The notes under the pieces were generated by a model, which worked only from the letters and a program-made list of their open reading frames with translations, was not told the origin of the DNA and made no database searches. Source: a virus. From it: DNA of 37,893 nt. The stretch spans positions 1-37,893 of the IMG/VR virus record IMGVR_UViG_3300017963_000481. One strand, 5' to 3'. Made by a program: the position numbers and the translations under genes. Shown here piece after piece: positions 23,990 through 31,880 of the stretch (the first letter of the stretch is position 1; each line of letters starts with the position of its first letter).

Positions 23990-24242
23990 CGAAACGCTCG
24001 ACTATGATACTCTAATCAGGGCGCTACTGCCAAAGGGTGCGGCATGGGAACCGCAGAGCTTCCAACTCGGGTCCACTCCTGGAGGTGAACTGATAGTAAA
24101 TGGTGATTTCACCGATGAGTCAGGCCCTCCAACAGGGATCGCAGGATGGACGCTATATAGCGTCACCGAAGCCGGACAAGGTGCTAGTTGCGGAATATCA
24201 CCCGGAAGCGGCCAATGCACTTTCAGCGCGTGGGCGGTGTAA
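23982..24242 (+). CDS. gp48-like baseplate protein, N-terminal piece (ends at an in-frame TAA)
   Basis: 86 residues. It opens as Mu gp48/YmfQ family proteins do (YDTLIRALLPKGAAWEP), then at about residue 33 enters a carbohydrate-binding-like module (GGELIVNGDFTDESG, then GWTLYSV). TAA at 24240-24242 stops it inside that module. The codons after the stop continue the same frame and the same domain, beginning with an ATG. Either a nonsense mutation, a sequencing error or a deliberate split; see the finding. Confidence 0.85.
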   Translation: MSNETLDYDTLIRALLPKGAAWEPQSFQLGSTPGGELIVNGDFTDESGPPTGIAGWTLYSVTEAGQGASCGISPGSGQCTFSAWAV

Positions 24243-26072
24243 ATGACCCTCTATTGTGGAATAGAACAGACGATCATCACGACTCCCGGTGTACAGTACA
24301 CTATTTCTTATGACATTAGCAGTTGGGCTGGATGGTCGGCCGCTTGGACTGAATTAAGAATTGGAACTACCCAGGGGGCCTATGATCTGTTGCAACAGAG
24401 CCTTACGGGTAATGGTTCTTTTTCTCACAATTTCACGGCCACAACTGCCCTAACCTGGGTGCTCTTCTATTCTTATGACGTTAGTACGGGGTGTAGCTTC
24501 GATATAACAAACATCTCAGTGCCGGGAACTACCACAATCGTCATAAAAGAGGGCGGACTCGCCCAGCTTATCTCTGGCATGGCCGACAGCTGGGAATCGT
24601 TGCGCCAGGTGTTGTACACAGTTGGATCAGTCCGCGACCCATACAAAACGCCTATTCTATCAGACCTCGAAAAAGAGTACGGTGTTTTCCCTGATGACGG
24701 TCTCACAGACCAGGAGAGACGTGAAAAACTGGCCGCTGTGAAATACGCACGGGCCGGCACCGGGACTATTGACGACATGCAGATTGCCCTATCTAGGGCA
24801 TTTCCAGACTCTGGGCTGACGGTCTATACCAACGACCCAGCGGCAGACCCGCGTTTTGTTTTTGGTGGCAACCTGGTCAAAGACGGCGACATGGAAGATT
24901 TTTCTGTGACGCCCCCTTGGGTTGTGGGAAATTCGGCACTATTGACGAAGAGCACGGTTGATCCAAAAAATGGTTTACGATGCCTTCGCGTGCGACGCAA
25001 TCTGGTCAATAACCCCTACGCTGAGCAAGACGTTTTAGCCATCGGTAAAACATATCGATTTTTAGGTTGGGCACGCAGTGATGGCTCGGCAATCCCATCG
25101 TTGCGCGTAGGAGGGCAGGAGATTTGGCAGGGAACCACTGGTACCGACTGGCAATACTTCAACGAGACAACGACAGTCACCGGCTCTCAGTTGTTGCGTT
25201 TGACATCAGTTACCTCAACCGGTTCTGAGTATACCGAATGGGACGAGATTTCAATCTCAGAGGTGCCTGTGCTCATCGTCAACGGTCAAATATTCGACCT
25301 GTACACAGACTGGATCGGTGGCGCTGGAGAGGTAGCCGCTCTCTGTGGTCAACCAACTAGCAACCCGACAGATCCAGGGCCGCTGGCCGGCGACAACAAC
25401 GGCATAGTGAAAGAGCTGCTTGAGTACACTCTTCCGACGAACTCTAGTCAGTGGCCGCTGTTATTTTTTATTGGTGGCCAGGCTCGTTATTATTCGCTGT
25501 TACTCGACGGAGATATGGAGCGGTCTGATATATTGGCATGGACTGCTACCACCGCCACGTTGACCAAACAGACAACCGACCCGTATCATGGTAATCGATA
25601 CCTTAGGGTAACAAGCGTGTCAGCCACAGGTGACGCTAGACAGACGGTGTTGAACGTAGGTGCAGATTACAGGGTTATCGGTTGGATGCGCGGAGACGGA
25701 ACGACAACTGCCACAGTCAGGCAAGGCGGTGGACTGCTAGCCTCGACACTGTCAACGACCTGGACTAAGGTTGACGTGGAATTCACCGCTACGGGAACGA
25801 CATTTGAGTTAGGCAAAACAGCGGCTGGCAACTATGCAGAGTTTGACGATTTTCAGGTGATCCAGACTAGTCCAGCGATTAATCAAATGGAGTGCGGCGA
25901 AGCGCTGGCCCAATGCGGCGAGGGCGATGCATATGCAGGCTCGTTCCGTGGTCAGATTATATCAATTGATACTGTCGAATTAGACGAAGCGAGACAGGCC
26001 GATTTTGAGCGACTGGTGCTGTCTGTAAAACCAATGAGGACGTGGGCGCTGGCGTTTGTCACGTATACATAG
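24243..26072 (+). CDS. gp48-like baseplate protein, main piece with two further carbohydrate-binding-like modules
   Basis: 609 residues in the same frame as the preceding piece. Residues 1-96 finish the first module. gp48 family core resumes at about 100-210 (GGLAQLISGMADSWESLRQ, DLEKEYGVFPDDGLTDQERR, YARAGTGTIDDMQIALSRAFP). A second module occupies about 210-342 and a third about 419-541; they are paralogous (GDME, LTK-x-T-x-DP, G-x-R-x-LRV, GW-x-R-x-DG). The gp48 C-terminus follows (ECGEALAQCGEGDAYAG, KPMRTWALAFVTYT). The modules probably decorate the baseplate with glycan-binding lobes. The only local Shine-Dalgarno is weak, so reinitiation from the upstream piece is possible. Confidence 0.88.
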   Translation: MTLYCGIEQTIITTPGVQYTISYDISSWAGWSAAWTELRIGTTQGAYDLLQQSLTGNGSFSHNFTATTALTWVLFYSYDVSTGCSFDITNISVPGTTTIVIKEGGLAQLISGMADSWESLRQVLYTVGSVRDPYKTPILSDLEKEYGVFPDDGLTDQERREKLAAVKYARAGTGTIDDMQIALSRAFPDSGLTVYTNDPAADPRFVFGGNLVKDGDMEDFSVTPPWVVGNSALLTKSTVDPKNGLRCLRVRRNLVNNPYAEQDVLAIGKTYRFLGWARSDGSAIPSLRVGGQEIWQGTTGTDWQYFNETTTVTGSQLLRLTSVTSTGSEYTEWDEISISEVPVLIVNGQIFDLYTDWIGGAGEVAALCGQPTSNPTDPGPLAGDNNGIVKELLEYTLPTNSSQWPLLFFIGGQARYYSLLLDGDMERSDILAWTATTATLTKQTTDPYHGNRYLRVTSVSATGDARQTVLNVGADYRVIGWMRGDGTTTATVRQGGGLLASTLSTTWTKVDVEFTATGTTFELGKTAAGNYAEFDDFQVIQTSPAINQMECGEALAQCGEGDAYAGSFRGQIISIDTVELDEARQADFERLVLSVKPMRTWALAFVTYT

Positions 26073-26080
26073 GAGCAACA

Positions 26081-26863
26081 ATGAAAGATCCAGCATCAGC
26101 ATTTGTCAATACCATAGGGAGTTTCCCAAACGTCCTGGGGCGAAATATTACCGTCCCAGGTGATGGCTTGGGGACTGAATGGATCGCCGAGTTTGTCAAT
26201 AACCACTGGGGGGCACAGCAGCACCTGCTCAATCAGGCGGGGCTGACACCAAACGGGGTGACAGAGGCGAATGGCGCGAGTCAAAATTATACGGCCATGC
26301 AACGTTGTTTTTCTTCCCCAGGTGAGGTTGTGCCGTGGATGGGGCCCGGTGACCCGTCTGCGTCCGGTAAACGGCTGCTGAAGCTAGACGGTACTGTTTT
26401 GACGATTGCCAGTTACACAGACCTGGTGTCGGAAACGTATATCGGCGACGGCAACAACGCAGATCCATCGTTCATCGGTTTCTTTAAGACCAGTGACGCC
26501 GGTGGAACCCTGCGGAGCCCGTCTGGAACATATTTCGTTTTGCCAGATATTCAGGGTCTCTTTCTTCGCGGTACAGATCCAAGCGCCATCTACGATCCAG
26601 ACGGGGCAACCAGATTGATCCCACAACTACAAAACTCAGCGTTTGAGACACACGGCCACGAGTTGCGCACGTTGAGCTCTGGCAACTATGCTACTACCGG
26701 GACGTTTACCACCACCGGCGCCTCAGCGTTTGCCCCAACGGTATCAGCCGCGGCCGATAGGCTTCAAGCGCGGGATCTCCTGGCTGAGATTGTCGGCGGT
26801 ACGCCAAACGACAACGAGACCAGACCCTACAACGTTAACTGTACCTGGTGTGTGAGGTACTAA
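26081..26863 (+). CDS. Tail fibre with collar-type C-terminal domain
   Basis: 260 residues; ATG 26081 has AGGAG at 26071-26075 and gives a natural start (the upstream in-frame ATG 26042 lies in the gp48-like gene). The C-terminal half matches tail-collar fibres: KRLLKLDGTVLTIASYTDL, GTYFVLPDIQGLFLRGTD, HGHELR and the ending ETRPYNVNCTWCVRY, where many fibres have ERPxN-x-I-x-Y. It is short for a fibre, with no visible chaperone gene after it. Position after the baseplate supports host binding. Confidence 0.85.
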   Translation: MKDPASAFVNTIGSFPNVLGRNITVPGDGLGTEWIAEFVNNHWGAQQHLLNQAGLTPNGVTEANGASQNYTAMQRCFSSPGEVVPWMGPGDPSASGKRLLKLDGTVLTIASYTDLVSETYIGDGNNADPSFIGFFKTSDAGGTLRSPSGTYFVLPDIQGLFLRGTDPSAIYDPDGATRLIPQLQNSAFETHGHELRTLSSGNYATTGTFTTTGASAFAPTVSAAADRLQARDLLAEIVGGTPNDNETRPYNVNCTWCVRY

Positions 26864-27702
26864 TGGCGTGGATCAAAACCAAATCAATCGACGGTGTTGA
26901 TGTTGTTGTTGGATTCGGTGCCCCCGGTGTCGACCCAGAGGAGACGAAAAAACGCGTTGCCAGGGATCTCGAAAAATCGGACGAGTGGAAGGCCGCAGAC
27001 AAACTACAAAAACAGGTTGACGATCAATTGTCTAACCTGGTGAAATCACAGGAGTCGATAGTTAATCAACTCAAAATATCTCGAGGTCGACGGACAAAAC
27101 ACGGCGGCGCTCAACGAAACGCACTACACGAAAAATACAAAGAGACGACGGCTGAGATTGAGCGACACAAGGAACAGATCGCCGATGCTTTGGATAAAGT
27201 ATCCAAGCGCGCCGAGGAGCTGTTCAGAACGCGACATGTACTTCTTAGAGGAGGCGGATACCGAGAGGTTGACCAGAGTGTATGGGATGACCTTAGGGCC
27301 AAATACACGGCGATGGGGCCGCGTCGGAAGCTCTTACCAAGCGGAACGGTAATAGACGATCTCAGAAAATCCAACTACCTGTACAAAACCAATGGGCGCT
27401 GGGAGTCCGGACGGATCGAAAAACTCAGCGACAAGCTTCCGGCCACCGGTAAACTCGCCGAACAGTTGACCGACGATGACAAACTCGAGATCATGATCCA
27501 AGGAAAGCGCGACACGATAGCAGAGATGGATCCTCAACAGCGGTCAAGGATGCTGAAAGATGAACTTGATTCCGCCGCGCTGCACGCCGCTCAATTGGTC
27601 ATCGCGTACGAACTCCAGGGGCGCGATGACCCAAAAGACGACGCAAAAGAGTGGCTGACCGCCGAGGAAAAACGAATCAAGGAGATCTATAATGTCGCCT
27701 GA
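26863..27702 (+). CDS. Coiled-coil protein of unknown function after the tail fibre (279 aa)
   Basis: ATG 26863 shares a base with the fibre stop (TAATG); an in-frame ATG 15 bases upstream lies in the fibre gene. Strongly charged helices at about 30-130 (PEETKKRVARDLEKSDEW, LKISRGRRTKH, EIERHKEQIADALDKVSKRAEEL) suggest coiled coil; the rest alternates turns and helices (GRWESGRIEKLSDKLPATGK). Possibly a fibre assembly or baseplate-linked protein. No family recognised. Confidence 0.6.
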   Translation: MAWIKTKSIDGVDVVVGFGAPGVDPEETKKRVARDLEKSDEWKAADKLQKQVDDQLSNLVKSQESIVNQLKISRGRRTKHGGAQRNALHEKYKETTAEIERHKEQIADALDKVSKRAEELFRTRHVLLRGGGYREVDQSVWDDLRAKYTAMGPRRKLLPSGTVIDDLRKSNYLYKTNGRWESGRIEKLSDKLPATGKLAEQLTDDDKLEIMIQGKRDTIAEMDPQQRSRMLKDELDSAALHAAQLVIAYELQGRDDPKDDAKEWLTAEEKRIKEIYNVA

Positions 27703-27907
27703 CAAAAGATGGGCCGAGTCTGAATCACTGGTAACGAGCAAATTAGACAGCCTCGAAAAAGGGTTTGACCGTCTCACCGGTGAGGTTATCAATCTCCGTG
27801 TCAATCAGGGCAAACTGGAGATGAAATCAGGTGTTTGGGGGGTGATCGGGAGCGCTATCCCTGTGGTGATTTTTTTGATTTATGAGGCGATGAAAAAGTC
27901 CGGTTAG
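27692..27907 (+). CDS. Small XhlA/holin-like membrane protein
   Basis: 71 residues with AAGGAG before ATG 27692. A charged N-terminal coiled coil (LVTSKLDSLEKGFDRLTGEV, LRVNQGKLEMKSG) leads into one transmembrane segment (VWGVIGSAIPVVIFLIYEAM) and a short basic tail. This layout is that of XhlA/hemolysin-type proteins and some holins, which permeabilise the membrane or help an endolysin. It is the last rightward gene; no endolysin follows on this strand. Confidence 0.65.
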   Translation: MSPDKRWAESESLVTSKLDSLEKGFDRLTGEVINLRVNQGKLEMKSGVWGVIGSAIPVVIFLIYEAMKKSG

Positions 27908-28497
27908 TCCTCGAGGAGATACCTAACCGCCTCGTCGACGACCTCGTTTTTGACCGTACCGCGCAACACGCCATCGCCAAAAATTTTCAAGTGTTGTTTT
28001 GTCGTCTGGACATCGCCCTCGCGGACCAGATAAGGGATCCCAGACATTTTTGAGATTTTGTTGAAGCTCGGTAGTCGCCCGGTGAACAGATAATACAGCA
28101 TCCAGTCGGCGTGCATCGCCTCAGCTTCGTAGTGGGCCCGTTTTGATCTGCTGGTTGTGTAGTAAATGGCAAAGCATGCGCCATCGTCTCGCCACTGGAG
28201 TCGGTGGATCAACTCGTGACACAGGTTGATGGCCTGACCGTCGAGGCTAAACCATTTGTTGAAATCACCTGGATTGTACGGCACGACGATGAATCGCCCA
28301 AATGTAAAAGCATATCGGTCGAGGAAATCGGCGATATCGATACCGGCGACATCAAGCATTTTGATGAACATCTCGATCTCGTCGGTCTGCGGCACGAACT
28401 GGAGGAAATCCTTGCTCTGGACGATCGTCGCGTCGAACTTGGCGCACATGTGGTAAAAGAGGCCTTCAACCTTGTCTTGAGTTAGTGTAATGGACAT
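27904..28497 (-). CDS. HExxH metallopeptidase-like protein
   Basis: 197 residues from ATG 28497 (GGAGGAGGG upstream). HELIH at about 94-98 is a zinc-binding HExxH motif with a possible third ligand in YEAEAMHADW (Glu124 or Glu126). The N-terminal half is helical and beta with FGRFIVVPYNPGDF. This is consistent with a gluzincin-type peptidase; it may be lysis-related, given the neighbouring lipoprotein, or a toxin-like protein. The family is not assigned. Its TAA overlaps the stop of the convergent rightward gene. Confidence 0.62.
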   Translation of the reverse strand: MSITLTQDKVEGLFYHMCAKFDATIVQSKDFLQFVPQTDEIEMFIKMLDVAGIDIADFLDRYAFTFGRFIVVPYNPGDFNKWFSLDGQAINLCHELIHRLQWRDDGACFAIYYTTSRSKRAHYEAEAMHADWMLYYLFTGRLPSFNKISKMSGIPYLVREGDVQTTKQHLKIFGDGVLRGTVKNEVVDEAVRYLLED

Positions 28498-28721
28498 CAA
28501 CAACCCTCCTCCCCACAATACGGGCCGCTATCGCCAACACAGCAGTAGCAGCCGCTGATGGTTTCCCACGCCTGATCGTAGTTGCAGATTTGTAATTCGG
28601 TGCCATGACATTGTGTCTCGCCGTGCTCGCACTGGATACCGTCGATCGCCCGGTGCACGAATTCAGCACCACAGCCAACGGCAAAAAATATCAAAATCAA
28701 AACTGATAGTTTTCGTTTCAT
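28497..28721 (-). CDS. Small cysteine-rich lipoprotein
   Basis: 74 residues; ATG 28721 with AGGAGACGAG upstream. A lipoprotein signal (MKRKLSVLILIFFAVGC) ends in AVGC, where the Cys near position 17 would be lipidated. The mature part has about nine Cys (ETQCHGTELQICNYD, GCYCCVGDSGPYCGEEGC), like a disulfide-rich surface knot. It could be an outer-membrane spanin-like or superinfection-exclusion lipoprotein. The stop overlaps the next start by one base. No family recognised. Confidence 0.68.
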   Translation of the reverse strand: MKRKLSVLILIFFAVGCGAEFVHRAIDGIQCEHGETQCHGTELQICNYDQAWETISGCYCCVGDSGPYCGEEGC

Positions 28722-28734
28722 CTCGTCTCCTGTT

Positions 28735-28758
28735 AAAATACCCCCTGGTGAGAGGGGG
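28735..28758 (-). terminator. Terminator on the leftward strand before the lipoprotein gene
   Basis: On the minus strand, CCCCCT and AGGGGG (plus coordinates 28753-28758 and 28741-28746) form a 6-bp GC stem with a 6-base loop, followed by TATTTT. The lipoprotein Shine-Dalgarno lies just after it, so the lipoprotein and metallopeptidase genes may be expressed through a partial terminator or from their own promoter. Confidence 0.6.
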
Positions 28759-28808
28759 CCTGAACATTCAGTTAGTGGATCGTCGTTGGCGCTCACCCGC
28801 CGGTTTTA

Positions 28809-29159
28809 TCACCTCCCTTCGCGGTACTTTTTCACCGCTCGTCTGTAGTGTCGTGCTCGCCGTTTGGCGAATTTGTAGACCGGCTTGCATCGTCCACCGG
28901 TGCCGTAATGGTTGAACGCCTCTTCGACTGTGTCGCATGTGTCTAGCGATTGACGCCAGAAACTAACGCCGGCAGCTATCTGACCATCGCGTGTGGTTAG
29001 GTCGAAGCTTTTGAAATGTTCAGGCATCAGCGCATCGGCTTTACGCTGCTCGTAGTCTCGCATCAACCTCACCGGATGTAGAAAATCTGCCACGTACCGC
29101 TCGAGCTCGGCTTGGTAGTTCGGTGCGATGACTAGGGCTAGTAGTAGGTAGATGATCAT
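28809..29159 (-). CDS. Small secreted protein with a lysozyme-like C-terminal pattern (116 aa)
   Basis: ATG 29159 overlaps the previous stop (ATGA). The N-terminal MIIYLLLALVIAP is a hydrophobic signal or anchor. The segment GQIAAGVSFWRQSL...VEEAFNHYGTGGRCKPVYKF resembles the second half of transglycosylase/SLT lysozyme folds (helix, then a YN-x-G-like turn). No obvious catalytic Glu region is present at the N-terminus, so catalysis is doubtful. A degenerate muralytic protein or spanin partner are options. Confidence 0.5.
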   Translation of the reverse strand: MIIYLLLALVIAPNYQAELERYVADFLHPVRLMRDYEQRKADALMPEHFKSFDLTTRDGQIAAGVSFWRQSLDTCDTVEEAFNHYGTGGRCKPVYKFAKRRARHYRRAVKKYREGR

Positions 29160-29761
29160 TCGACAACCTTGAATTCATAGACCCACACCCAGGGGTTTTC
29201 GTCCCACGTGCCGGGGCCGTTGATTTTGTTGATTAGATTTGCAAAATGCTCGCTAGCATAGAGGCCTGTGTAGTCGTCGCCCTGCTCGTTGACGACAGCG
29301 GTTGATTTAACTCCCTCAGCCTTCGCATCATCCTCGCTGATATCCTGCAGGTGCTCGGCGCGGACATCGGTTATTTTGAGTTTGATGCGGCTGGCCCACT
29401 CCGGCATAAATATTTTGTTGCGCCATTTGCCCAACAGTTGAAGGCTGCCACCTTTGTAATCAACAACACAACTATCTGGAAATTCAGACTGTTTACGGTT
29501 GTCAAATCTTTGTTCAACCCGCCACGCCTCTTTGACGTAAACGGTCTCGCCGACGTTGTAACGGGGTTTGTGCGTGCCGTGACCGTTGCACAATCGACCG
29601 TCCTGGAGCCACCACCACCACTCTCCGCTATTTGCATATTGGTCTAGATATGCACCAGGTAGATCGCATTTCGGCTGCACTTTCATAATTCGCCGCGTCA
29701 TGGTCTTGGTACCGTCGAGCAACATGGGAATCAACTCGTCACTGAACATTATTCCTTTCAT
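29156..29761 (-). CDS. ASCH-domain phage protein
   Basis: 201 residues, AAAGGTGAAG before ATG 29761. Pattern of phage ASCH proteins: KGIMFSDELIPMLLDGTKTMTRRIMK, VGETVYVKEAWRV, PEWASRIKLKITDVRAEHLQDI, DDAKAEGV and the terminal WDENPWVWVYEFKVVE. The PUA-like fold is thought to bind RNA or modified bases; its role in phage is not established. It lies between VRR-NUC and the lysozyme-like gene. Confidence 0.86.
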   Translation of the reverse strand: MKGIMFSDELIPMLLDGTKTMTRRIMKVQPKCDLPGAYLDQYANSGEWWWWLQDGRLCNGHGTHKPRYNVGETVYVKEAWRVEQRFDNRKQSEFPDSCVVDYKGGSLQLLGKWRNKIFMPEWASRIKLKITDVRAEHLQDISEDDAKAEGVKSTAVVNEQGDDYTGLYASEHFANLINKINGPGTWDENPWVWVYEFKVVE

Positions 29762-30132
29762 GTCGCTTCACCTTTCAAATATTCACGCACCAGATCAATC
29801 CCATCCTGAGCGTTATCGACAACGATAGTCAAAAAACCGTACGGTTTCACATCCTCGATAAAATCGCGCTGGACTTTGGAGAGTTTGCCGTTTACCGGCT
29901 CTTTGACCTCGATAAACAGCCCGTGCCAGCCGTCCCGCGCCACCGGGAGGAACAGATCTGGTACCCCTGGTAGTAGGCCCTCGCGTTTCCATCTTGCCCC
30001 ACGTGCTCGGCGCTGCGTCGGTGTGCCGCTGATCTTGAACCCGTTTGGGATGTGAAACAGGAGTTCCCCGCCGGGCATCAACCGCACACCGGCGACGATG
30101 GTCTGTTGGATCTGGGACTCGATGTGGTTCAT
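29758..30132 (-). CDS. VRR-NUC domain nuclease
   Basis: 124 residues; ATG 30132 selected (GGAG five bases upstream), with a GTG four codons earlier possible. A PD-(D/E)XK-type VRR-NUC core is clear: LPGVPDLFLPV (Asp59), LFIEVKEP (Glu75, Lys77) and KLSKVQRDF (Gln88). These small nucleases cut branched or structured DNA, as in Holliday-junction processing. It overlaps the AAA gene by four bases and probably serves recombination. Confidence 0.9.
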   Translation of the reverse strand: MNHIESQIQQTIVAGVRLMPGGELLFHIPNGFKISGTPTQRRARGARWKREGLLPGVPDLFLPVARDGWHGLFIEVKEPVNGKLSKVQRDFIEDVKPYGFLTIVVDNAQDGIDLVREYLKGEAT

Positions 30133-31547
30133 CTCTTCTCCCACTCCAACGGCTCATCGCCGACCTTGGCGACAAACGCCTGAACACCCTCCGCGTGTAT
30201 CGCGTCACACAGGATTTCGAAATTTTCGGAGTCGAGCGCCTCAGCTCCGTCAACCCAGACCACTGGCAGTTTTTTTCCTCGTGCACGCAGACAACTGATT
30301 TTCACCGCCAACTCGATTTGCTTTGCCGTGTTGACCTGGTGCCAGGGCAGGCCATTGAATTTGATCGTTTTCTCACCCACCTCCAGACCCTGGATCGGCA
30401 GGTCGTCGGCCAACCGCCGGCGGAAAGCGTCCAGCGCTGCCAGGGCCTTTGTCAATCGCTCTGATTTGGCCATCAACTCGTCTGCCTCGCGTTGGAACTC
30501 CTCGGCTTGTCGGTGGAGTGTCCGCGCCATCACAGCCTGTTTTTGTTGGTGGCGCAGTTCGGCAAGCTTGAGTTTATCGCTGTCGATTTCAGCCTGTACG
30601 GAGTTGACCACCGCCATCTCGTCATCGTATTTGTTTCGAGCCTCATCGGCAGATACCTCGATATCGCTCCGAAGCTTGGCTATTAGGTCTGCATCGTCTG
30701 CAGCCCTGGCGGCGATTTTCCGCTCTGTTTCGGCCCGCAGTTGTGCGGCGAAGGATTCCCCAGCCCGCTCGACTTTCCCGATTTCTGCTGTCAATTCTGC
30801 GCGTTTGCTCTGGATAGCCAGGTCGCGTTGTTCGGCGATGGTTCCCTCACGTCTGACAACTGACTCGGTCGCGCGGTTCGTTTTTTCGATCAGTGCCGTT
30901 ATTTTTGATTCTTGGTCCTCTGGGAGCTCGGCAGGTGTTTCCCGTCTGGTCTGCTCTGCGGCGGACTCTTTACCCTTCCGATCGACATTCACCCCAGTGC
31001 GCTCGCGGAAAATGTTTTCGCGAATCAGCCCAATCTCCTGGAGTGGGTGGAGTGTGGACGGTACTGGTGGGTAACAAGATGGTTCCAGCCCCATCTCTTC
31101 CCACAGTTGTTTCCGGTCCAATTCGATGGGGAGCGCCTCCAGGAGGAGCAACACACGCCGTTTGTCATTGGCGTTTAGGAAGTCGATAGGGTTAGCTAGG
31201 GCGCCATCATAAAGCCCGCTCAGCCAACGCTGGGGGCTTGGGACGTCCTTGAATCCCTGAGTGTTGCCGACCCGCTGTCTGACCCTGACCTTTGAACCGT
31301 CTTTTTCAATCCGAAAATGACCCTCGTCACCGTCGAGGACGAGCACAACCTCGGGTTTTGTCTCTTCGTCGTCGATTCTGGCCAGGTTGGCCAGTTTCCC
31401 ACCGCCGACTGCGGTTTTGACAGCCTCCAGCACGGATGTTTTGCCGGTTCCGTTCTTGCCACTGATTACCGTTATCTCTCCTGCCTCGATGCCCACTTCT
31501 CTGGCGCCGAGAACATCTCTAACTGTGATCTCTGTCACACGAAGCAT
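30129..31547 (-). CDS. SbcC/RecF-like AAA ATPase with coiled coil
   Basis: 472 residues from ATG 31547, chosen for GGAGG upstream over a 27-residue extension. Walker A GKNGTGKT at about 30-37, Walker B VVWVDGAE at about 429-436, and a long coiled coil (about 170-380: VDRKGKESAAEQTRRET through HRQAEEFQREADELMAKSERL) give the SMC-like arms of SbcC/RecF proteins. Such ATPases bridge DNA ends and regulate nucleases. It lacks a canonical ABC signature to the eye. Coupled to the VRR-NUC gene, it may be its regulator. Confidence 0.86.
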   Translation of the reverse strand: MLRVTEITVRDVLGAREVGIEAGEITVISGKNGTGKTSVLEAVKTAVGGGKLANLARIDDEETKPEVVLVLDGDEGHFRIEKDGSKVRVRQRVGNTQGFKDVPSPQRWLSGLYDGALANPIDFLNANDKRRVLLLLEALPIELDRKQLWEEMGLEPSCYPPVPSTLHPLQEIGLIRENIFRERTGVNVDRKGKESAAEQTRRETPAELPEDQESKITALIEKTNRATESVVRREGTIAEQRDLAIQSKRAELTAEIGKVERAGESFAAQLRAETERKIAARAADDADLIAKLRSDIEVSADEARNKYDDEMAVVNSVQAEIDSDKLKLAELRHQQKQAVMARTLHRQAEEFQREADELMAKSERLTKALAALDAFRRRLADDLPIQGLEVGEKTIKFNGLPWHQVNTAKQIELAVKISCLRARGKKLPVVWVDGAEALDSENFEILCDAIHAEGVQAFVAKVGDEPLEWEKR

Positions 31548-31750
31548 TTTCCTGTGCCTCCTCTCCTGCGATACCACGACACGGTTTTTCCATACGCCGA
31601 GTCGCGCCATTTTCCCACAAATTCCCACCCCGGTCCAAGTTGTTCAAGCAACTCTTTTTCACTCTTACCGGGTCGGATCTTGATCTGATTTACGGCCATC
31701 ACAGACAGCGTGCTGCCGTTTTTCCCCTTGGTCAATTCCGCCATTTCCAT
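31535..31750 (-). CDS. Small hypothetical protein (71 aa)
   Basis: ATG 31750 has GGGGGG five bases upstream. It overlaps the AAA start at its end and the zinc-ribbon gene at its start. The sequence is beta-like and charged (KNGSTLSVMAVNQIKIRPGK, GWEFVGKWRDSAYGKTVSWY). It looks like a small adaptor or nucleic-acid-binding fold; no family recognised. Confidence 0.6.
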   Translation of the reverse strand: MEMAELTKGKNGSTLSVMAVNQIKIRPGKSEKELLEQLGPGWEFVGKWRDSAYGKTVSWYRRRGGTGKCFV

Positions 31751-31880
31751 TTTGTCCCCCCATGTTTTCGGCATCGGCACATTCGGTGCACCGTTTAAAA
31801 GGGTACGTGGCGACGTATGCGCGAATTTCTTTTTTCGTCAGCTCTCGCCAGCATACCCAACAGAGAGTAAAACCTCTCAT
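31665..31880 (-). CDS. Zinc-ribbon protein overlapping the next gene out of frame (71 aa)
   Basis: The start overlaps the upstream stop (ATGA), with GAGGGTGAA before it. The N-terminal half holds two Cys pairs (CWVCWRELTKKEIRAY, then RCTECADAEN), a zinc ribbon. The last about 28 residues lie over the start of the next gene in another frame and look like unconstrained sequence. Likely a small nucleic-acid-binding protein of the recombination set. Confidence 0.6.
   Translation of the reverse strand: MRGFTLCWVCWRELTKKEIRAYVATYPFKRCTECADAENMGGQNGNGGIDQGEKRQHAVCDGRKSDQDPTR

Noticed and set aside
24240-24242. Genome-wide stop codon reassignment
   Set aside because: TAA, TAG and TGA each terminate several well-placed genes in this window, so TAA cannot be read as sense in general.
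30328-31074. Rightward ORF of 248 aa opposite the AAA gene
   Set aside because: Ser-rich shadow of the ATPase coiled-coil region, without start signal or protein-like character.
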